From Arthrobacter sp. NEB 688 (GTDB lineage Bacteria; Actinomycetota; Actinomycetes; Actinomycetales; Dermatophilaceae), in NCBI RefSeq assembly GCF_013201035.1, contig NZ_CP053707.1, positions 620,001-684,000 of the forward strand: a stretch of DNA of 64,000 nt, in the 5' to 3' direction. Each line of letters opens with the position of its first letter. Position 1 is the stretch's first letter. The notes under the pieces are model-generated. The model had not been told where the DNA came from. It made no database searches and worked only from the letters and a program-made list of their open reading frames with translations. Shown one piece after another: positions 35,079 through 44,074 of the stretch. Position numbers and translations under genes: made by a program.

Positions 35079-36308
35079 TCAGGCGTCGGCGTGGAGGAGG
35101 CGCGCGACCTCGGCCTCGGCGACGGGACGCAGGGGCGAGCCGGCGGGCAGCGACTCGAGCTGGCGCTCCCACATCTCGAGGTCGCCGGCGCCCCAGCGCG
35201 AGCGCGTCCAGCCCACCATGAGGTCGGCCTCGCCGGACGCCAGCACGGCCGCGCGCACCCGGGTCTCGAGCACGTCGCGCAGCTCGACGACGGCCGGCGC
35301 CTCGGACCCCGGCAGCAGCGGCCCCTTGTACGCCCGCAGCGCGTCGCGGACCCGCCCGGCCGCGAGGTGCGCGAGCACCCCGGACCAGTCGGTCCCCGTC
35401 TCGGCCCCGAACCGGTAGGGCCGCGAGAGCAGCACCTCGGGCCCGAGGAGCGTCCGCAGCCGGGTCATCTCGGCCCGCAGCGTGGAGGAGGTCATCCGCC
35501 CCGGGTACACCTCGTTCTCGAGCTGGTCGGCCGACAGCCCGCGCGGGTTCTCGGTCAGCGCCACGACGATCTCGCTGTGCCGGCGGCTCAGCCGGTGCGC
35601 GCGCCCGCCGACCTCGACGACGGCCTCGGGCAGCCCGAGCCCGCGCACCCGCACCTCGCCCGGCCCGAGCCCGGCGCCCGGCCGGTCCTCGCCGCCGAGG
35701 AGCGTCCCGGTCAGCGCCAGCCGGCCGAGCTCGGACTCCGCCATCCGCGCCGCGGCCCGGATCATCGCCAGGCTCTGCGGGGACGCGACGTCGGGGCCGC
35801 CGGTGATGTCGACGACGCCGAGCACCGCGCTCGTCGTCGGGTCGTGGATGGGGGCCGCCGCGCACGACCACGGGTGGACGAGCCGGTTGAAGTGCTCGCC
35901 GGCACGCACGACCGCCGGCCCGTCGAGGTGCAGCGCCATCCCCGGTGCGTTGGTCCCGGCCGAGTGCTCGTTCCAGGCCGAGCCCTCGACGAAGTTGATG
36001 TCCTCGGCGCGCCGCAGCACGTGCCGGGCGCCGGCGACCCACAGCAGGTGGCCGCTCGCGTCGCCGACGGCCATCAGCGCGTCGCAGTCGACCGCCGCGC
36101 GCCCGAGCACGTCGTAGAGCAGCGGGAAGACGTGCGAGAGGGCGTGGGCGGTGCGGTAGTCGGCGAGGTCGCCGCCGTCGAGGACGACCGGCGCGAGGTG
36201 CCCCTCCGGGTCGACCCCCGCGGCGGACGAACGCAGCCACGACTCCGCGACGACGGACCGGACCCCGTCGGGGCCGCCCGCGTCGCGTCGGACCGTGCTG
36301 CTCGACAC
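35079..36308 (-). CDS. GAF-domain transcriptional regulator with SARP-like C-terminus
   Basis: A 409-residue regulator. The N-terminal third has SWLRSSAAGVDPEG and a GAF-like domain (LWVAGARHVLRRAEDINFVEGSAWNEHSAGTNA region, about 85-215), the AcoR-type ligand sensor. The C-terminal part is a winged helix (LSRRHSEIVVALTENPRGLSADQL) followed by a region resembling the BTAD domain of SARP activators (ALRAYKGPLLPGSEAPAVVELRD). Genes like this commonly precede ExaC-type aldehyde dehydrogenases and probably activate them. Start GTG 36308 is chosen over much longer Arg-rich readings. Confidence 0.82.
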   Translation of the reverse strand: MSSSTVRRDAGGPDGVRSVVAESWLRSSAAGVDPEGHLAPVVLDGGDLADYRTAHALSHVFPLLYDVLGRAAVDCDALMAVGDASGHLLWVAGARHVLRRAEDINFVEGSAWNEHSAGTNAPGMALHLDGPAVVRAGEHFNRLVHPWSCAAAPIHDPTTSAVLGVVDITGGPDVASPQSLAMIRAAARMAESELGRLALTGTLLGGEDRPGAGLGPGEVRVRGLGLPEAVVEVGGRAHRLSRRHSEIVVALTENPRGLSADQLENEVYPGRMTSSTLRAEMTRLRTLLGPEVLLSRPYRFGAETGTDWSGVLAHLAAGRVRDALRAYKGPLLPGSEAPAVVELRDVLETRVRAAVLASGEADLMVGWTRSRWGAGDLEMWERQLESLPAGSPLRPVAEAEVARLLHADA

Positions 36309-36423
36309 CCTCGCAGTACACCCCCGCGCCGCCGTGCGGGCAACGGGCCGTTCGGACAGTGGGCCGTCACGGACGCACCACCCGGCCCGCGGGGTGCAGC
36401 ATGGGCACCGGAGGTGGTGCGTC

Positions 36424-36714
36424 GTGGCCGACGTCGAGGTGAGCAGGGAAGCGCACGCATGGGTGGCGCGCGTCGACGGGCAGGTCGCCGGCGAGCTCGT
36501 GTGGCGCGAGAGCCGCGACGGCTCGGCGGTCGTGCTCGTGCACACGGGGGTCGAGCCGGCCTTCGAGGGCCGGGGCGTCGGGGGCGCGCTCGTGCGCACG
36601 GCGGTCGACGAGCTCGCGGAGGCCGGGCGCGCCGTCCGTCCGGACTGCCCGTTCGCCGCGGAGTGGCTGCGCCGCCACCCGGACCACCCGGTCGAGGTCG
36701 TCACCCGCCCCTGA
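36424..36714 (+). CDS. Small GNAT-like N-acetyltransferase (YjdJ type)
   Basis: A 96-residue protein of the short GNAT family. The acetyl-CoA loop motif is FEGRGVGGALVRTAVDE (about residues 47-63), followed by RPDCPFAAEWLRRHP, typical of this group. GGAGGT at 36410-36415 sits eight bases upstream and fixes the GTG start. Substrate unknown. Confidence 0.85.
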   Translation: MADVEVSREAHAWVARVDGQVAGELVWRESRDGSAVVLVHTGVEPAFEGRGVGGALVRTAVDELAEAGRAVRPDCPFAAEWLRRHPDHPVEVVTRP

Positions 36715-36735
36715 CCCGGCGGCGCCCTTCTCCGG

Positions 36736-36785
36736 GCGACCTGCGCGGGTGCGCGTGCGACCGCACCCGGAGCAGCGCAGGTCGC
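36736..36785. repeat. Two-tier palindrome in the gap after the GNAT gene
   Basis: GCGACCTGCGC (36736-36746) pairs with GCGCAGGTCGC (36775-36785), and GGGTGCG (36747-36753) pairs with CGCACCC (36762-36768), leaving an eight-base loop and a six-base bulge. It begins 21 bases after the GNAT stop. The rest of the gap to 36936 holds no gene. Confidence 0.75.
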
Positions 36786-36936
36786 GTGTAGAAGACGCTG
36801 CGAGGGGTCGCGAGCCGGATGGGCGCCGCCGCGGGCCCACGGAAGGGCCCTCTCCGCGGCGCGCACGGTTGGACGGCACCGGTGGACGGACGATCGGACA
36901 CGTTGTCCCCGGCCGGCTCCCGGGTGAGGATGCCGT

Positions 36937-38079
36937 ATGGGCACCGTCGTCAGCACCGACGCGCGGCGGCGGTGGGCAGCCGTCGTCGCGGCGACCGGCC
37001 TGCTCGTCGGGATGCTCGCCGCCGTGCCCGTGCTGCGCTCGAGCGTGGCCGTCGGGGCGACGACGACCGCCCCCGCCGAGGTCCGGGCGCGCGCCCTCGC
37101 CTCGGCCTCGGTCGCGTACACCGCCGTGGGCGAGAGCCGCGGCGGGTTGGCCCTGCCCGACGTCGGCGGCTTCGGCGACCTCGCGACGCTGCTCGGCGGC
37201 ACGACGCGCACCCGCATCTGGTGGGACGGGCCGCGCAGCTGGCGGGTCGACACGGTCGACGCGACCGGTGAGCGCGACACCTACGGCCTGGCCACCTCGA
37301 CGACCACGTGGGACTACGGCAACCGGCGGCTCGCCACCGTCACCGGCGACCCCCCGATCCGTCTCCCCCGGGCCGACGACCTCGTCGCGCCGAACGCCGG
37401 GCGCCGCCTGCTCGCCGCCGTCGGGCCCGACGACCGCCTCTCCGCCCTTCCCGCGCAGCGCGTCGACGGCCGCACGGCCGACGGCCTGCGCGTCGTGCCC
37501 GGCTCGCCCCGCAGCACCCTGGCCCGCGCCGACGTGTGGGTCGACCGCGAGACCGGGCTGCCGCTGCGCGTCGTCGTGACCGGCCGCGGCGGGGCCGACG
37601 CGCTCGTCAGCGAGGTGAGCGGCCTACGCACCGGGCGCCCCGCGGCCGACGTCCTCACCCCGCCCGCGCCGCCCACCGCCCGGCGCTCGCTCGACACCGC
37701 CCCCGACCTCGTCGCCCGCGTCGCGCAGCGCTCGCCCTGGGACCTGCCGGACGAGCTCGCCGGCCTGCGGGCCTCCACCGAGGTCCTCGACGGCGCGAGC
37801 ACGTACGGCACCGGACTGACCCGGGTCGTCGTCCTGCCCCTGCCCGGACGGGTCGCGCGCGAGGTCGTCGGCAACGCGACCCGCGCCGGCTCGGTCGAGG
37901 AGGAGCTGCCCGGCGGGTCGGTCGTGCGCATCGGCTCGAGCCTGCTCAACGTCGCGCTCGTGCGCGGCGAGGACCGCTTCCACGCCTACGTCGTCACCGG
38001 GCTCGTCGAGCCCGCGCTGCTCGACGAGGTCGCCACCGCCCTGCTCGCCTCTCCACCCCCGTTCCGGGAGGACCAGTGA
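36937..38079 (+). CDS. Secreted or anchored LolA/RseB-like protein of an ABC exporter operon
   Basis: A 380-residue protein with a signal/anchor helix (about residues 14-31) and an extracytoplasmic domain that resembles LolA/RseB-type lipid-binding folds: RTRIWWDGPRSWRVDT, DTYGLATSTTTWDYGN, ADVWVDRETGLPLRV. The assignment rests on pattern and context. The GTG start of the ABC ATPase overlaps its stop (GTGA), so all three genes of the operon are coupled. GAGG lies eight bases upstream of the ATG. Confidence 0.7.
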   Translation: MGTVVSTDARRRWAAVVAATGLLVGMLAAVPVLRSSVAVGATTTAPAEVRARALASASVAYTAVGESRGGLALPDVGGFGDLATLLGGTTRTRIWWDGPRSWRVDTVDATGERDTYGLATSTTTWDYGNRRLATVTGDPPIRLPRADDLVAPNAGRRLLAAVGPDDRLSALPAQRVDGRTADGLRVVPGSPRSTLARADVWVDRETGLPLRVVVTGRGGADALVSEVSGLRTGRPAADVLTPPAPPTARRSLDTAPDLVARVAQRSPWDLPDELAGLRASTEVLDGASTYGTGLTRVVVLPLPGRVAREVVGNATRAGSVEEELPGGSVVRIGSSLLNVALVRGEDRFHAYVVTGLVEPALLDEVATALLASPPPFREDQ

Positions 38080-39029
38080 CCGACCCCACCCCCGACACCC
38101 CCGCCGTCGTCACGCGGGGGCTGACCAAGCGGTTCGGGCGGGTCACCGCCGTCGACCACCTGGACCTGCTCGTCCGCCCGGGCGACCGCTACGGGTTCCT
38201 CGGGCCCAACGGCTCGGGCAAGACGACGACGGTCCGGATGCTCCTCGGCCTCGTGCACGCGACGAGCGGCGAGGCCGAGGTGCTCGGCCACCCCGTGCCG
38301 CGGCAGGCCGCCGCCGCCCTGGCCAGGGTGGGAGCGCTCGTCGAGGGGCCCGCGGCCTACCCGCACCTCTCGGCCCGGGCCAACCTCCGGCTGCTCGACG
38401 CCGCCGGCCCCCGGGGCGTCGGTGACCCCCTGGCCGCGGAGGTCGGCTCGCGCCGCAGCCGGCGCACGCGCATCGAGTCGGTCCTCGAGGAGGTCGGCCT
38501 CGCCGACGTCGGCCGCAAGCCGGTGCGGGCCTACTCCCTCGGGATGCGTCAGCGGCTCGGGCTCGCGTCCGCCCTCCTGCGCGGCCCGCGGCTGCTCGTG
38601 CTCGACGAGCCGACGAACGGCCTCGACCCGCGGGGCATCGCCGAGGTGCGCGACCTGCTGCTGCGCCTCAACGACAACGGGACGACCGTGTTCCTCTCCA
38701 GCCACCTGCTCGCCGAGGTCGAGCTGTTCTGCACGAGGGTCGGTGTGCTGCACCGGGGCCGGCTGGTCGCCCAGGACTCCCTCGACGCCCTGCGCGGCCC
38801 CACCGGCCGCACCGTCGTCGACGTCGACGACGTGGAGGCCGCCGCCCGCGCGCTCGGCGTCCCCCCACCGGACCGCCGGCGCACCGGGGAGCCCGGCGGC
38901 CGGCTCGTCCTCGAGGGCTCGAGCGTCAGCGAGGCCACGGCGCGGCTCGTGAGGGCCGACGTCGGCGTCCTCGAGGCGGCCCCCGAGCGACGGACGCTCG
39001 AGGAGTCGGTGCTGGAGCTGACCTCGTGA
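38076..39029 (+). CDS. ABC transporter ATP-binding protein
   Basis: A 317-residue ATPase with Walker A GPNGSGKTTT, signature YSLGMRQRLGLA (in place of LSGGQ), Walker B LLVLDEPTNGLDP and the switch histidine in FLSSHLLAEV. A C-terminal extension of about 90 residues is typical of exporters of the ABC-2 class. It forms the transporter with the permease encoded next, whose GTG overlaps its TGA. Confidence 0.93.
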   Translation: MTDPTPDTPAVVTRGLTKRFGRVTAVDHLDLLVRPGDRYGFLGPNGSGKTTTVRMLLGLVHATSGEAEVLGHPVPRQAAAALARVGALVEGPAAYPHLSARANLRLLDAAGPRGVGDPLAAEVGSRRSRRTRIESVLEEVGLADVGRKPVRAYSLGMRQRLGLASALLRGPRLLVLDEPTNGLDPRGIAEVRDLLLRLNDNGTTVFLSSHLLAEVELFCTRVGVLHRGRLVAQDSLDALRGPTGRTVVDVDDVEAAARALGVPPPDRRRTGEPGGRLVLEGSSVSEATARLVRADVGVLEAAPERRTLEESVLELTS

Positions 39030-39838
39030 TCCGGGTCGAGCTGCGCAAGCTCGTGTCGCGACCCCGGACCTGGGTGAGCATCGCCCTGCTCTGCCTGCTG
39101 CCGGTCGTCGTCGCGGTCTTCCTGTCGGTCACCGGGATCGCGCCACGACCCGGCCAGGGCCCGACCCTGCTCGCGGCCGTCCTCGGCAACGGCGCGCTCT
39201 ACCCGGCGGCGGCGCTCGGCATCGTCCTGCCGTTCTTCCTGCCGATCGCCGTGGCGGTGCAGGCGGGCGAGGCCGTCGCCGGCGAGGCGTCGACCGGGAC
39301 GCTGCGCTACCTGCTCGTCCGGCCGGTCGGACGCACCCGGCTGCTCGCGGCCAAGCTCGTGTCGGTCGTCGCGTACACGCTGCTGGCGGTCGTCGCGGTG
39401 GCGGTCGTCGGCTACGTCACGGGCATCACGCTCCTCGGCAGCTCGGGGCAGCTGACGACGACGACGCTCTCGGGCACCGCGCTCACCCCGACCGACCTCG
39501 CGTGGCGGACGGGGGTCATGGTGCTCTCGATCGGCTGGTCGATGGTCGGCCTCGCCGCCATCTCCCTCTTCCTCTCGACGCTCACCGACTCCTCGCTCGG
39601 TGCGGCGCTCGGCGGCCTCGCCGCGCTCGTGAGCAGCACCGTCCTCGTGACGCTCGACGCCGCGGGGTCGGTGCGCGACTACCTGCCGACGCGCTACTGG
39701 CTGGCGTGGGTCGACCTCTTCCGCGACCCCATCCCGTGGCACGACCTCCAGGCCGGAGCGCTCGTCCAGGCGGGCTACGTGCTCGTGTTCCTCGGGGCGG
39801 CGTGGGCCAACTTCACGACCCGCGACGTCACGAGCTGA
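39026..39838 (+). CDS. ABC-2 type transporter permease
   Basis: A 270-residue membrane protein with six hydrophobic segments, beginning IRVELRKLVSRPRTWV, the usual ABC-2 cytoplasmic start, with GEASTGTLRYLLVRPVGRTRLLAAK after helix 2. It probably exports or extracts a lipid-like substrate with the preceding ATPase and the LolA/RseB-like protein. Substrate unknown. Confidence 0.9.
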   Translation: MIRVELRKLVSRPRTWVSIALLCLLPVVVAVFLSVTGIAPRPGQGPTLLAAVLGNGALYPAAALGIVLPFFLPIAVAVQAGEAVAGEASTGTLRYLLVRPVGRTRLLAAKLVSVVAYTLLAVVAVAVVGYVTGITLLGSSGQLTTTTLSGTALTPTDLAWRTGVMVLSIGWSMVGLAAISLFLSTLTDSSLGAALGGLAALVSSTVLVTLDAAGSVRDYLPTRYWLAWVDLFRDPIPWHDLQAGALVQAGYVLVFLGAAWANFTTRDVTS

Positions 39839-39844
39839 GCGGCG

Positions 39845-40627
39845 TCAGCCCCCGAGCGCACCGGTCCCGGCCGCCCGCAGGGCCGCGCAGTCGGCGCTCG
39901 TCGGCGGGGCGTCGGGGGCGGTCCGGCCGAGCGAGCGCAGGACCACCCCGACGGCCAGCGGGTCGCGGGGCAGACCGCCGTGGGTCACCCGCGCGTCCGC
40001 GCAGACGGCCTGCAGCTCGACGTCGTCGGCCCCGGCGAGCACCGCCGACTCGGGCGGGGTGACGGTCTCGTCGTCCCGCGTCCAGATGCTCGTCCAGCGC
40101 GCGTCGCCGGGGGTCTCGGGCAGCCCCGCGAGGAGGTCGCTGCCCTCGGCGAGCTGGCGGCAGGCGGTGGGGCACGCCCCGCCGAGCAGCACCCCGAGGT
40201 CGGCGACCGTCGTGCCGTGGTGGGGCGAGCCGAGCGTCACGACCCGCCGCGCCACCCCGGCGCCGTCGCCCGCCACCCACACCCGCGCGACGACGCCCCC
40301 GGCCGAGTAGCCGACGAGGTCGACGGAGCCGGCCCCCTCGGCGAGCGCCTGGTCGGCGGCCCGACCGACCGCCGCGGCCTGCGCCGCGAGGTCGCCGGTG
40401 CCGTCGCCGACGGGGACGACGCGGGGGTCGCGCCCGGCCGTGCGCAGCGCGGTGACGAGCGGGGCGAGCGACTCGGTGCTGCCGCCGTACCCCGGGACGA
40501 GGAGCACGGGCCCGGCCGCCGCCGAGGCGGGGTCGGGCCGCAGCCGGGGCACGAGCACCGCCGCGAGGACGCCGAGGACGACGACGGCGAGCATCCCCAC
40601 CAGGAACGCCCGGCGGCGCGGGCTCAT
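39845..40627 (-). CDS. Secreted/anchored lipase-like alpha/beta hydrolase
   Basis: A 260-residue protein with an N-terminal membrane helix (about 8-26). The hydrolase begins VLLVPGYGGSTESL, carries the nucleophile elbow VGYSAGGVVARVW, and ends with ITHGGLPRD-like ARVTHGGLPRDPL containing the catalytic histidine. Resembles the lipase class 2/EstA group. Two cysteine pairs (GACPTACRQL; VCAD, DCAAL) suggest disulfides outside the cell. GGGAG precedes ATG 40627. Confidence 0.85.
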   Translation of the reverse strand: MSPRRRAFLVGMLAVVVLGVLAAVLVPRLRPDPASAAAGPVLLVPGYGGSTESLAPLVTALRTAGRDPRVVPVGDGTGDLAAQAAAVGRAADQALAEGAGSVDLVGYSAGGVVARVWVAGDGAGVARRVVTLGSPHHGTTVADLGVLLGGACPTACRQLAEGSDLLAGLPETPGDARWTSIWTRDDETVTPPESAVLAGADDVELQAVCADARVTHGGLPRDPLAVGVVLRSLGRTAPDAPPTSADCAALRAAGTGALGG

Positions 40628-40679
40628 CGTCGGTCTCCCACCCGGCCGATGCTACGAGGCGCCGGCCCGTGCGCCGGGC

Positions 40680-42026
40680 TCAGCGACCGCGCGTGAACAC
40701 CGCGTCGACGGCGGGGATCCGCGCGCGGTACCCGGCGAGCAGCTCGCGGGCGACGGTGACGGAGTCGACGAGCGGGTGCAGCGCGAACGCCTCGACCGCC
40801 TGCTCCGGCGACCCGGTGCGCGCCGCGGCGATGACGAGGCGCTCGACCGCCTTGACCTGCTCGACGAGCCCGAGCGGGTGCCCGGTCAGGGGCGGCAGCG
40901 GGTGCGGTCGCGGCCCGGAGGCGTCGACGGTGCACGGGACCTCGACGACGGCGTCGTCGGGCAGCCCCGGGACGGTGCCCCGGCCGCGCACGTTGAGGAT
41001 GAGCTCGGCCGGCTCGCCCCGCGAGATGGCCGCCATGATCGCGAGCGCGACCCCCTCGTAGCCGCCGCCCTGGACGTCGGCCTCGTCGCGCTCCTCGTCC
41101 TCGCCGCGCGCCTCCTGCATGTACGTGGCGTTGCGCTCCATCCGGACGCGGTCCCACTCGGCGAGCGCGCCGGTGCGGCCGGAGCCCAGGGACGCGTAGA
41201 AGCCCTGCTGCTGCTCGAGCAGGTACTCGCCGCGGGTCTGCGGCGCCGCGGTGATGGAGCGCACCGCGTCGCGGGTGAAGTAATAGTAGTAGAGGTACTC
41301 GTTGGGGACGACCCCGAGCGTGCGCACCCAGTCCAGCCCGAAGAGCTGCCCCTCCTCCATCGAGCCCAGCGCGGCGTCGTCGGCGAGGAGGTCGGGCAGG
41401 ACGTCGCGGCCCTCGTGGTGCAGGCCGCGCAGCCAGCCGAGGTGGTTGAGCCCGACGTAGTCGATCGTCGTGCGGGCCGGGTCGATGCCCAACGTCACGG
41501 CGGCCCGGCGCGCCAACCCGATCGGGCTGTCGCAGATGCCGACGACGCGGTCGTGCAGCACCGACTGCATCGCCTCGGTGATCATCCCGGCGGGGTTGGT
41601 GAAGTTGATGACCCACGCGTCGGGCGCCACCGCGGCCACCCGCTCGGCGACGTGCAGCGCGACGGGGACGGTGCGCAGCCCGTAGGCGAGGCCGCCGGGG
41701 CCGGTGGTCTCCTGGCCGAGCAGCCCGAGGTCGAGGGCCACCCGCTCGTCGGCCGTGCGCCCCTCGAGCCCGCCGACGCGGATGGCCGAGAAGACGAAGT
41801 CGCTGCCCTCGAGCGCGGTGTCCAGGTCGGTGCTCGTGTGCACGCGCGGCGCGTCGGGGTCGCCCGCGGACATCTCGGCGAGCACCTGCCCGATGGCGGC
41901 CAGGCGCGCCTCGTCGACGTCGTGCAGCCACACCTCGTCGACCCGGCGCTCGTGCCGGTCGCGCAGCAGGGCGCCGTAGACGAGCGGGGTGCGGAAGCCC
42001 CCACCGCCGAGCATCGCGAGCTTCAT
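40680..42026 (-). CDS. GH4 family 6-phospho-beta-glucosidase-like glycosidase
   Basis: A 448-residue NAD- and metal-dependent glycosidase. The N-terminal nucleotide motif is AMLGGGGFRTP (4-14), INFTNPAG is at 140-147, metal-binding Cys165 is in GICDSP and His195 in GLNHLGW. GH4 enzymes hydrolyse by an oxidation-elimination route, usually on 6-phosphoglycosides. The start overlaps the DeoR gene stop (ATGA), and a PfkB kinase plus ABC importer diverge from this pair, so the phosphorylated substrate may be made by the kinase rather than a PTS. Confidence 0.9.
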   Translation of the reverse strand: MKLAMLGGGGFRTPLVYGALLRDRHERRVDEVWLHDVDEARLAAIGQVLAEMSAGDPDAPRVHTSTDLDTALEGSDFVFSAIRVGGLEGRTADERVALDLGLLGQETTGPGGLAYGLRTVPVALHVAERVAAVAPDAWVINFTNPAGMITEAMQSVLHDRVVGICDSPIGLARRAAVTLGIDPARTTIDYVGLNHLGWLRGLHHEGRDVLPDLLADDAALGSMEEGQLFGLDWVRTLGVVPNEYLYYYYFTRDAVRSITAAPQTRGEYLLEQQQGFYASLGSGRTGALAEWDRVRMERNATYMQEARGEDEERDEADVQGGGYEGVALAIMAAISRGEPAELILNVRGRGTVPGLPDDAVVEVPCTVDASGPRPHPLPPLTGHPLGLVEQVKAVERLVIAAARTGSPEQAVEAFALHPLVDSVTVARELLAGYRARIPAVDAVFTRGR

Positions 42027-42784
42027 GCGAGCACCACCTCCGTGCCGGCGGCCCGACAGGCCGCCAGGGTCGCGGGGTCGGCCCCCTCGTTGGTCAGGAC
42101 GACGTCGACCGCGCCGGCGTCGCAGACGCGCAGCGAGCCGGTGCCGGGCATCTTGTGCCGGTCGACGAGCAGCACCGAGGTGTCGCCGGCCTGCAGCAGC
42201 GCCCGCTTGACCGGGACCTCGACGGCGGTCGTGTCGAGCACGGTGCCGTCGGCCCGGACGCCGCTGGCGCCGAGGAACACGTGCGAGCCCTGGACCTGGC
42301 GCAGCGCGTCCTCGGTCAGCGACCCGACGAGCGAGTGGTAGGTCCGGCGGACGATGCCGCCGAGGAGGATGAGCTCGACGGCGTCGTCGTCGCGCAGGAC
42401 GTCCAGGACGGCCAGGCTCGCGGTGACGACGGTGACGTGCCGGCCGCGCAGCTCGCGGGCCAGCAGCATCGTCGTCGTCCCGATGTCGAGGACGACCGAG
42501 TCGCCGTCGGCGACCATCGCGGCGGCGCGGCGGGCGAGCGCGGACTTGTCGGCGGCGTCGGTGGCCGCGACCTCGGCGAAGCCGCGCAGGGCGTCGGCGT
42601 CGGCGACGTTCGTCGGCACGGCGCCGCCGTGGACCCGGCGCAGCGAGCCGAGGCGCTCGAGCTCGATGAGGTCGCGGCGGACGGTGGCGACCGACACCCC
42701 GCACAGCTCGGCGAGCTCCTCGGTCGAGGCGACCCCGCGCGCGCGGAGGCGACCGACGATGGATCGCTGCCGGGCCGCTCGCAT
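42023..42784 (-). CDS. DeoR family transcriptional regulator
   Basis: A 253-residue sugar-responsive regulator. N-terminal helix-turn-helix: RQRSIVGRLRARGVASTEEL and VSVATVRRDLIELERLGSLRRVHGGA (DeoR signature around residues 30-55). C-terminal DeoRC domain binds a sugar phosphate (VVLDIGTTTMLLAREL). It probably represses both the GH4 gene, which it overlaps, and the divergent kinase-ABC operon. ATG 42784 is preferred over GTG 42814: a TACAGT box six bases upstream would give a leaderless transcript. Confidence 0.9.
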   Translation of the reverse strand: MRAARQRSIVGRLRARGVASTEELAELCGVSVATVRRDLIELERLGSLRRVHGGAVPTNVADADALRGFAEVAATDAADKSALARRAAAMVADGDSVVLDIGTTTMLLARELRGRHVTVVTASLAVLDVLRDDDAVELILLGGIVRRTYHSLVGSLTEDALRQVQGSHVFLGASGVRADGTVLDTTAVEVPVKRALLQAGDTSVLLVDRHKMPGTGSLRVCDAGAVDVVLTNEGADPATLAACRAAGTEVVLA

Positions 42785-42790
42785 CCCGCC

Positions 42791-42819
42791 ACTGTAGCGA
42801 TCAGATTTCGTCACGTCAT
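42791..42819 (-). promoter_or_regulatory. Promoter of deoR-GH4 genes (ATGACG-17-TACAGT)
   Basis: On the minus strand, ATGACG (42814-42819), a 17-base spacer, and TACAGT (42791-42796) are followed by six bases to ATG 42784. The region 42799-42840 is unusually AT-rich, with AGATTT at 42803-42808 and 42832-42837 (29 bases apart) and TGATCA at 42819-42824, candidate DeoR sites. Confidence 0.5.
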
Positions 42820-42919
42820 GATCACGGATGAAGATTTGTGTGCATCAACTGCTTGTCCGACCCCGCCGACGGGTGCATGCTGGGCCCTTCGCCCGCCCCG
42901 ATGACTCGAGGAGCCCGCC

Positions 42920-44074
42920 GTGCCGTCCCCGGCCTTCGACCCGCTCGCCGCGCAGCGTGCCGACGCCGCGCCGCAGATCGACGTCCTCGTCTGGGGCACG
43001 GTGTTCCTCGACATCATCATGACCGGCCTCGAGGCGCTGCCCGACGGCGGCCAGGAGGTCTGGGCGACGGGGATGGGCTCGTGCCCCGGCGGCATCGCCA
43101 ACCTCGCCGTCGCCGCCCGCCGGCTCGGCCTCAACACCTCGCTCGCCGCCGCGTTCGGCGACGACGCGTACGGCGACTTCTGCTGGGAGACCCTCGCCGA
43201 CGAGGAGGGCGTCGACCTCTCGCGCTCGCGCCGCTTCGAGGGCTGGCACTCGCCCGTCACCGTCTCGATGGCCGTCGCCCGCGACCGCGGGATGGTCAGC
43301 CACGGCCACCCGCCGCCCCTCGACGCGACCGCGCTCATCGGCGAGCCGCCCCGCAGCCGCGCCGTCATGGCCGAGCTCGCGCCCGACCGGCTGCTCGTCG
43401 GGGGCGAGGAGCCGACGTGGGTCGAGAAGGCCCGGGCCCAGGGCGCGCTCGTCTTCGCCGACGTGGGCTGGGACCCCAGCGGCACGTGGCCCCGCGCCGT
43501 GCTCGACCAGCTCGGCACCTGCGACGCCTTCCTGCCCAACGCGGTCGAGGCCATGGCCTACACCCGCACCCGCACGCCGAGCGAGGCCCTCTACGCCCTC
43601 GCCGACCTCGTGCCGCTCGCCGTCGTGACCAACGGCGAGGAGGGCGCGCTGGCCATCGACTCGCGCACCGGCGAGGAGGCCGTCGTCCCCGCGCTGCGCG
43701 TCGACGCCCTCGACCCCACGGGGGCCGGCGACGTGTTCGGCGCCGCCGTCGTGCTCGGCACCCTCGCGGAGTGGCCGCTGCAGCAGCGCATCTCGTTCGC
43801 CGCGCTCTGCTCCGCGCTCGCCGTGCAGCACTTCGGCGGGTCCCTGGCCGCTCCCGGCTGGGGCGACATCGCCGACTGGTGGCACCATCTGCGCGACGGC
43901 GCCGCCACCGACAGCTACCACCGCTCGGTCCGCCGCCGGTACGCGTTCCTCGACGACCTCGTCCCGGACGTCCCCGTCGGCGCCGGACGCCGCGCCACCG
44001 CCACCATCGCCCGCCACGTCGACGTCGAGGGATACCCCCGCGGCACCGTCATCCACCGAGGAGCACCCGCATGA
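42920..44074 (+). CDS. PfkB family carbohydrate kinase
   Basis: A 384-residue ribokinase-like enzyme. The sugar-binding start is VLVWGTVFLDIIMTGLEALP and GGIANLAVAARRLGL (the PfkB signature 1 region), and the ATP/anion-hole motif is ALDPTGAGDVFGAAVVLG. It ends with about 60 extra residues. The sugar is unknown. GAGGAG precedes GTG 42920. It leads an operon with a complete ABC sugar importer (ATGA overlap with the next gene). Confidence 0.9.
   Translation: MPSPAFDPLAAQRADAAPQIDVLVWGTVFLDIIMTGLEALPDGGQEVWATGMGSCPGGIANLAVAARRLGLNTSLAAAFGDDAYGDFCWETLADEEGVDLSRSRRFEGWHSPVTVSMAVARDRGMVSHGHPPPLDATALIGEPPRSRAVMAELAPDRLLVGGEEPTWVEKARAQGALVFADVGWDPSGTWPRAVLDQLGTCDAFLPNAVEAMAYTRTRTPSEALYALADLVPLAVVTNGEEGALAIDSRTGEEAVVPALRVDALDPTGAGDVFGAAVVLGTLAEWPLQQRISFAALCSALAVQHFGGSLAAPGWGDIADWWHHLRDGAATDSYHRSVRRRYAFLDDLVPDVPVGAGRRATATIARHVDVEGYPRGTVIHRGAPA

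Noticed and set aside
42785-42814. GTG 42814 as the start of the DeoR gene
   Set aside because: Its extra ten residues cover the -10 box; family members start near MRAARQR, and TACAGT spacing fits ATG 42784.
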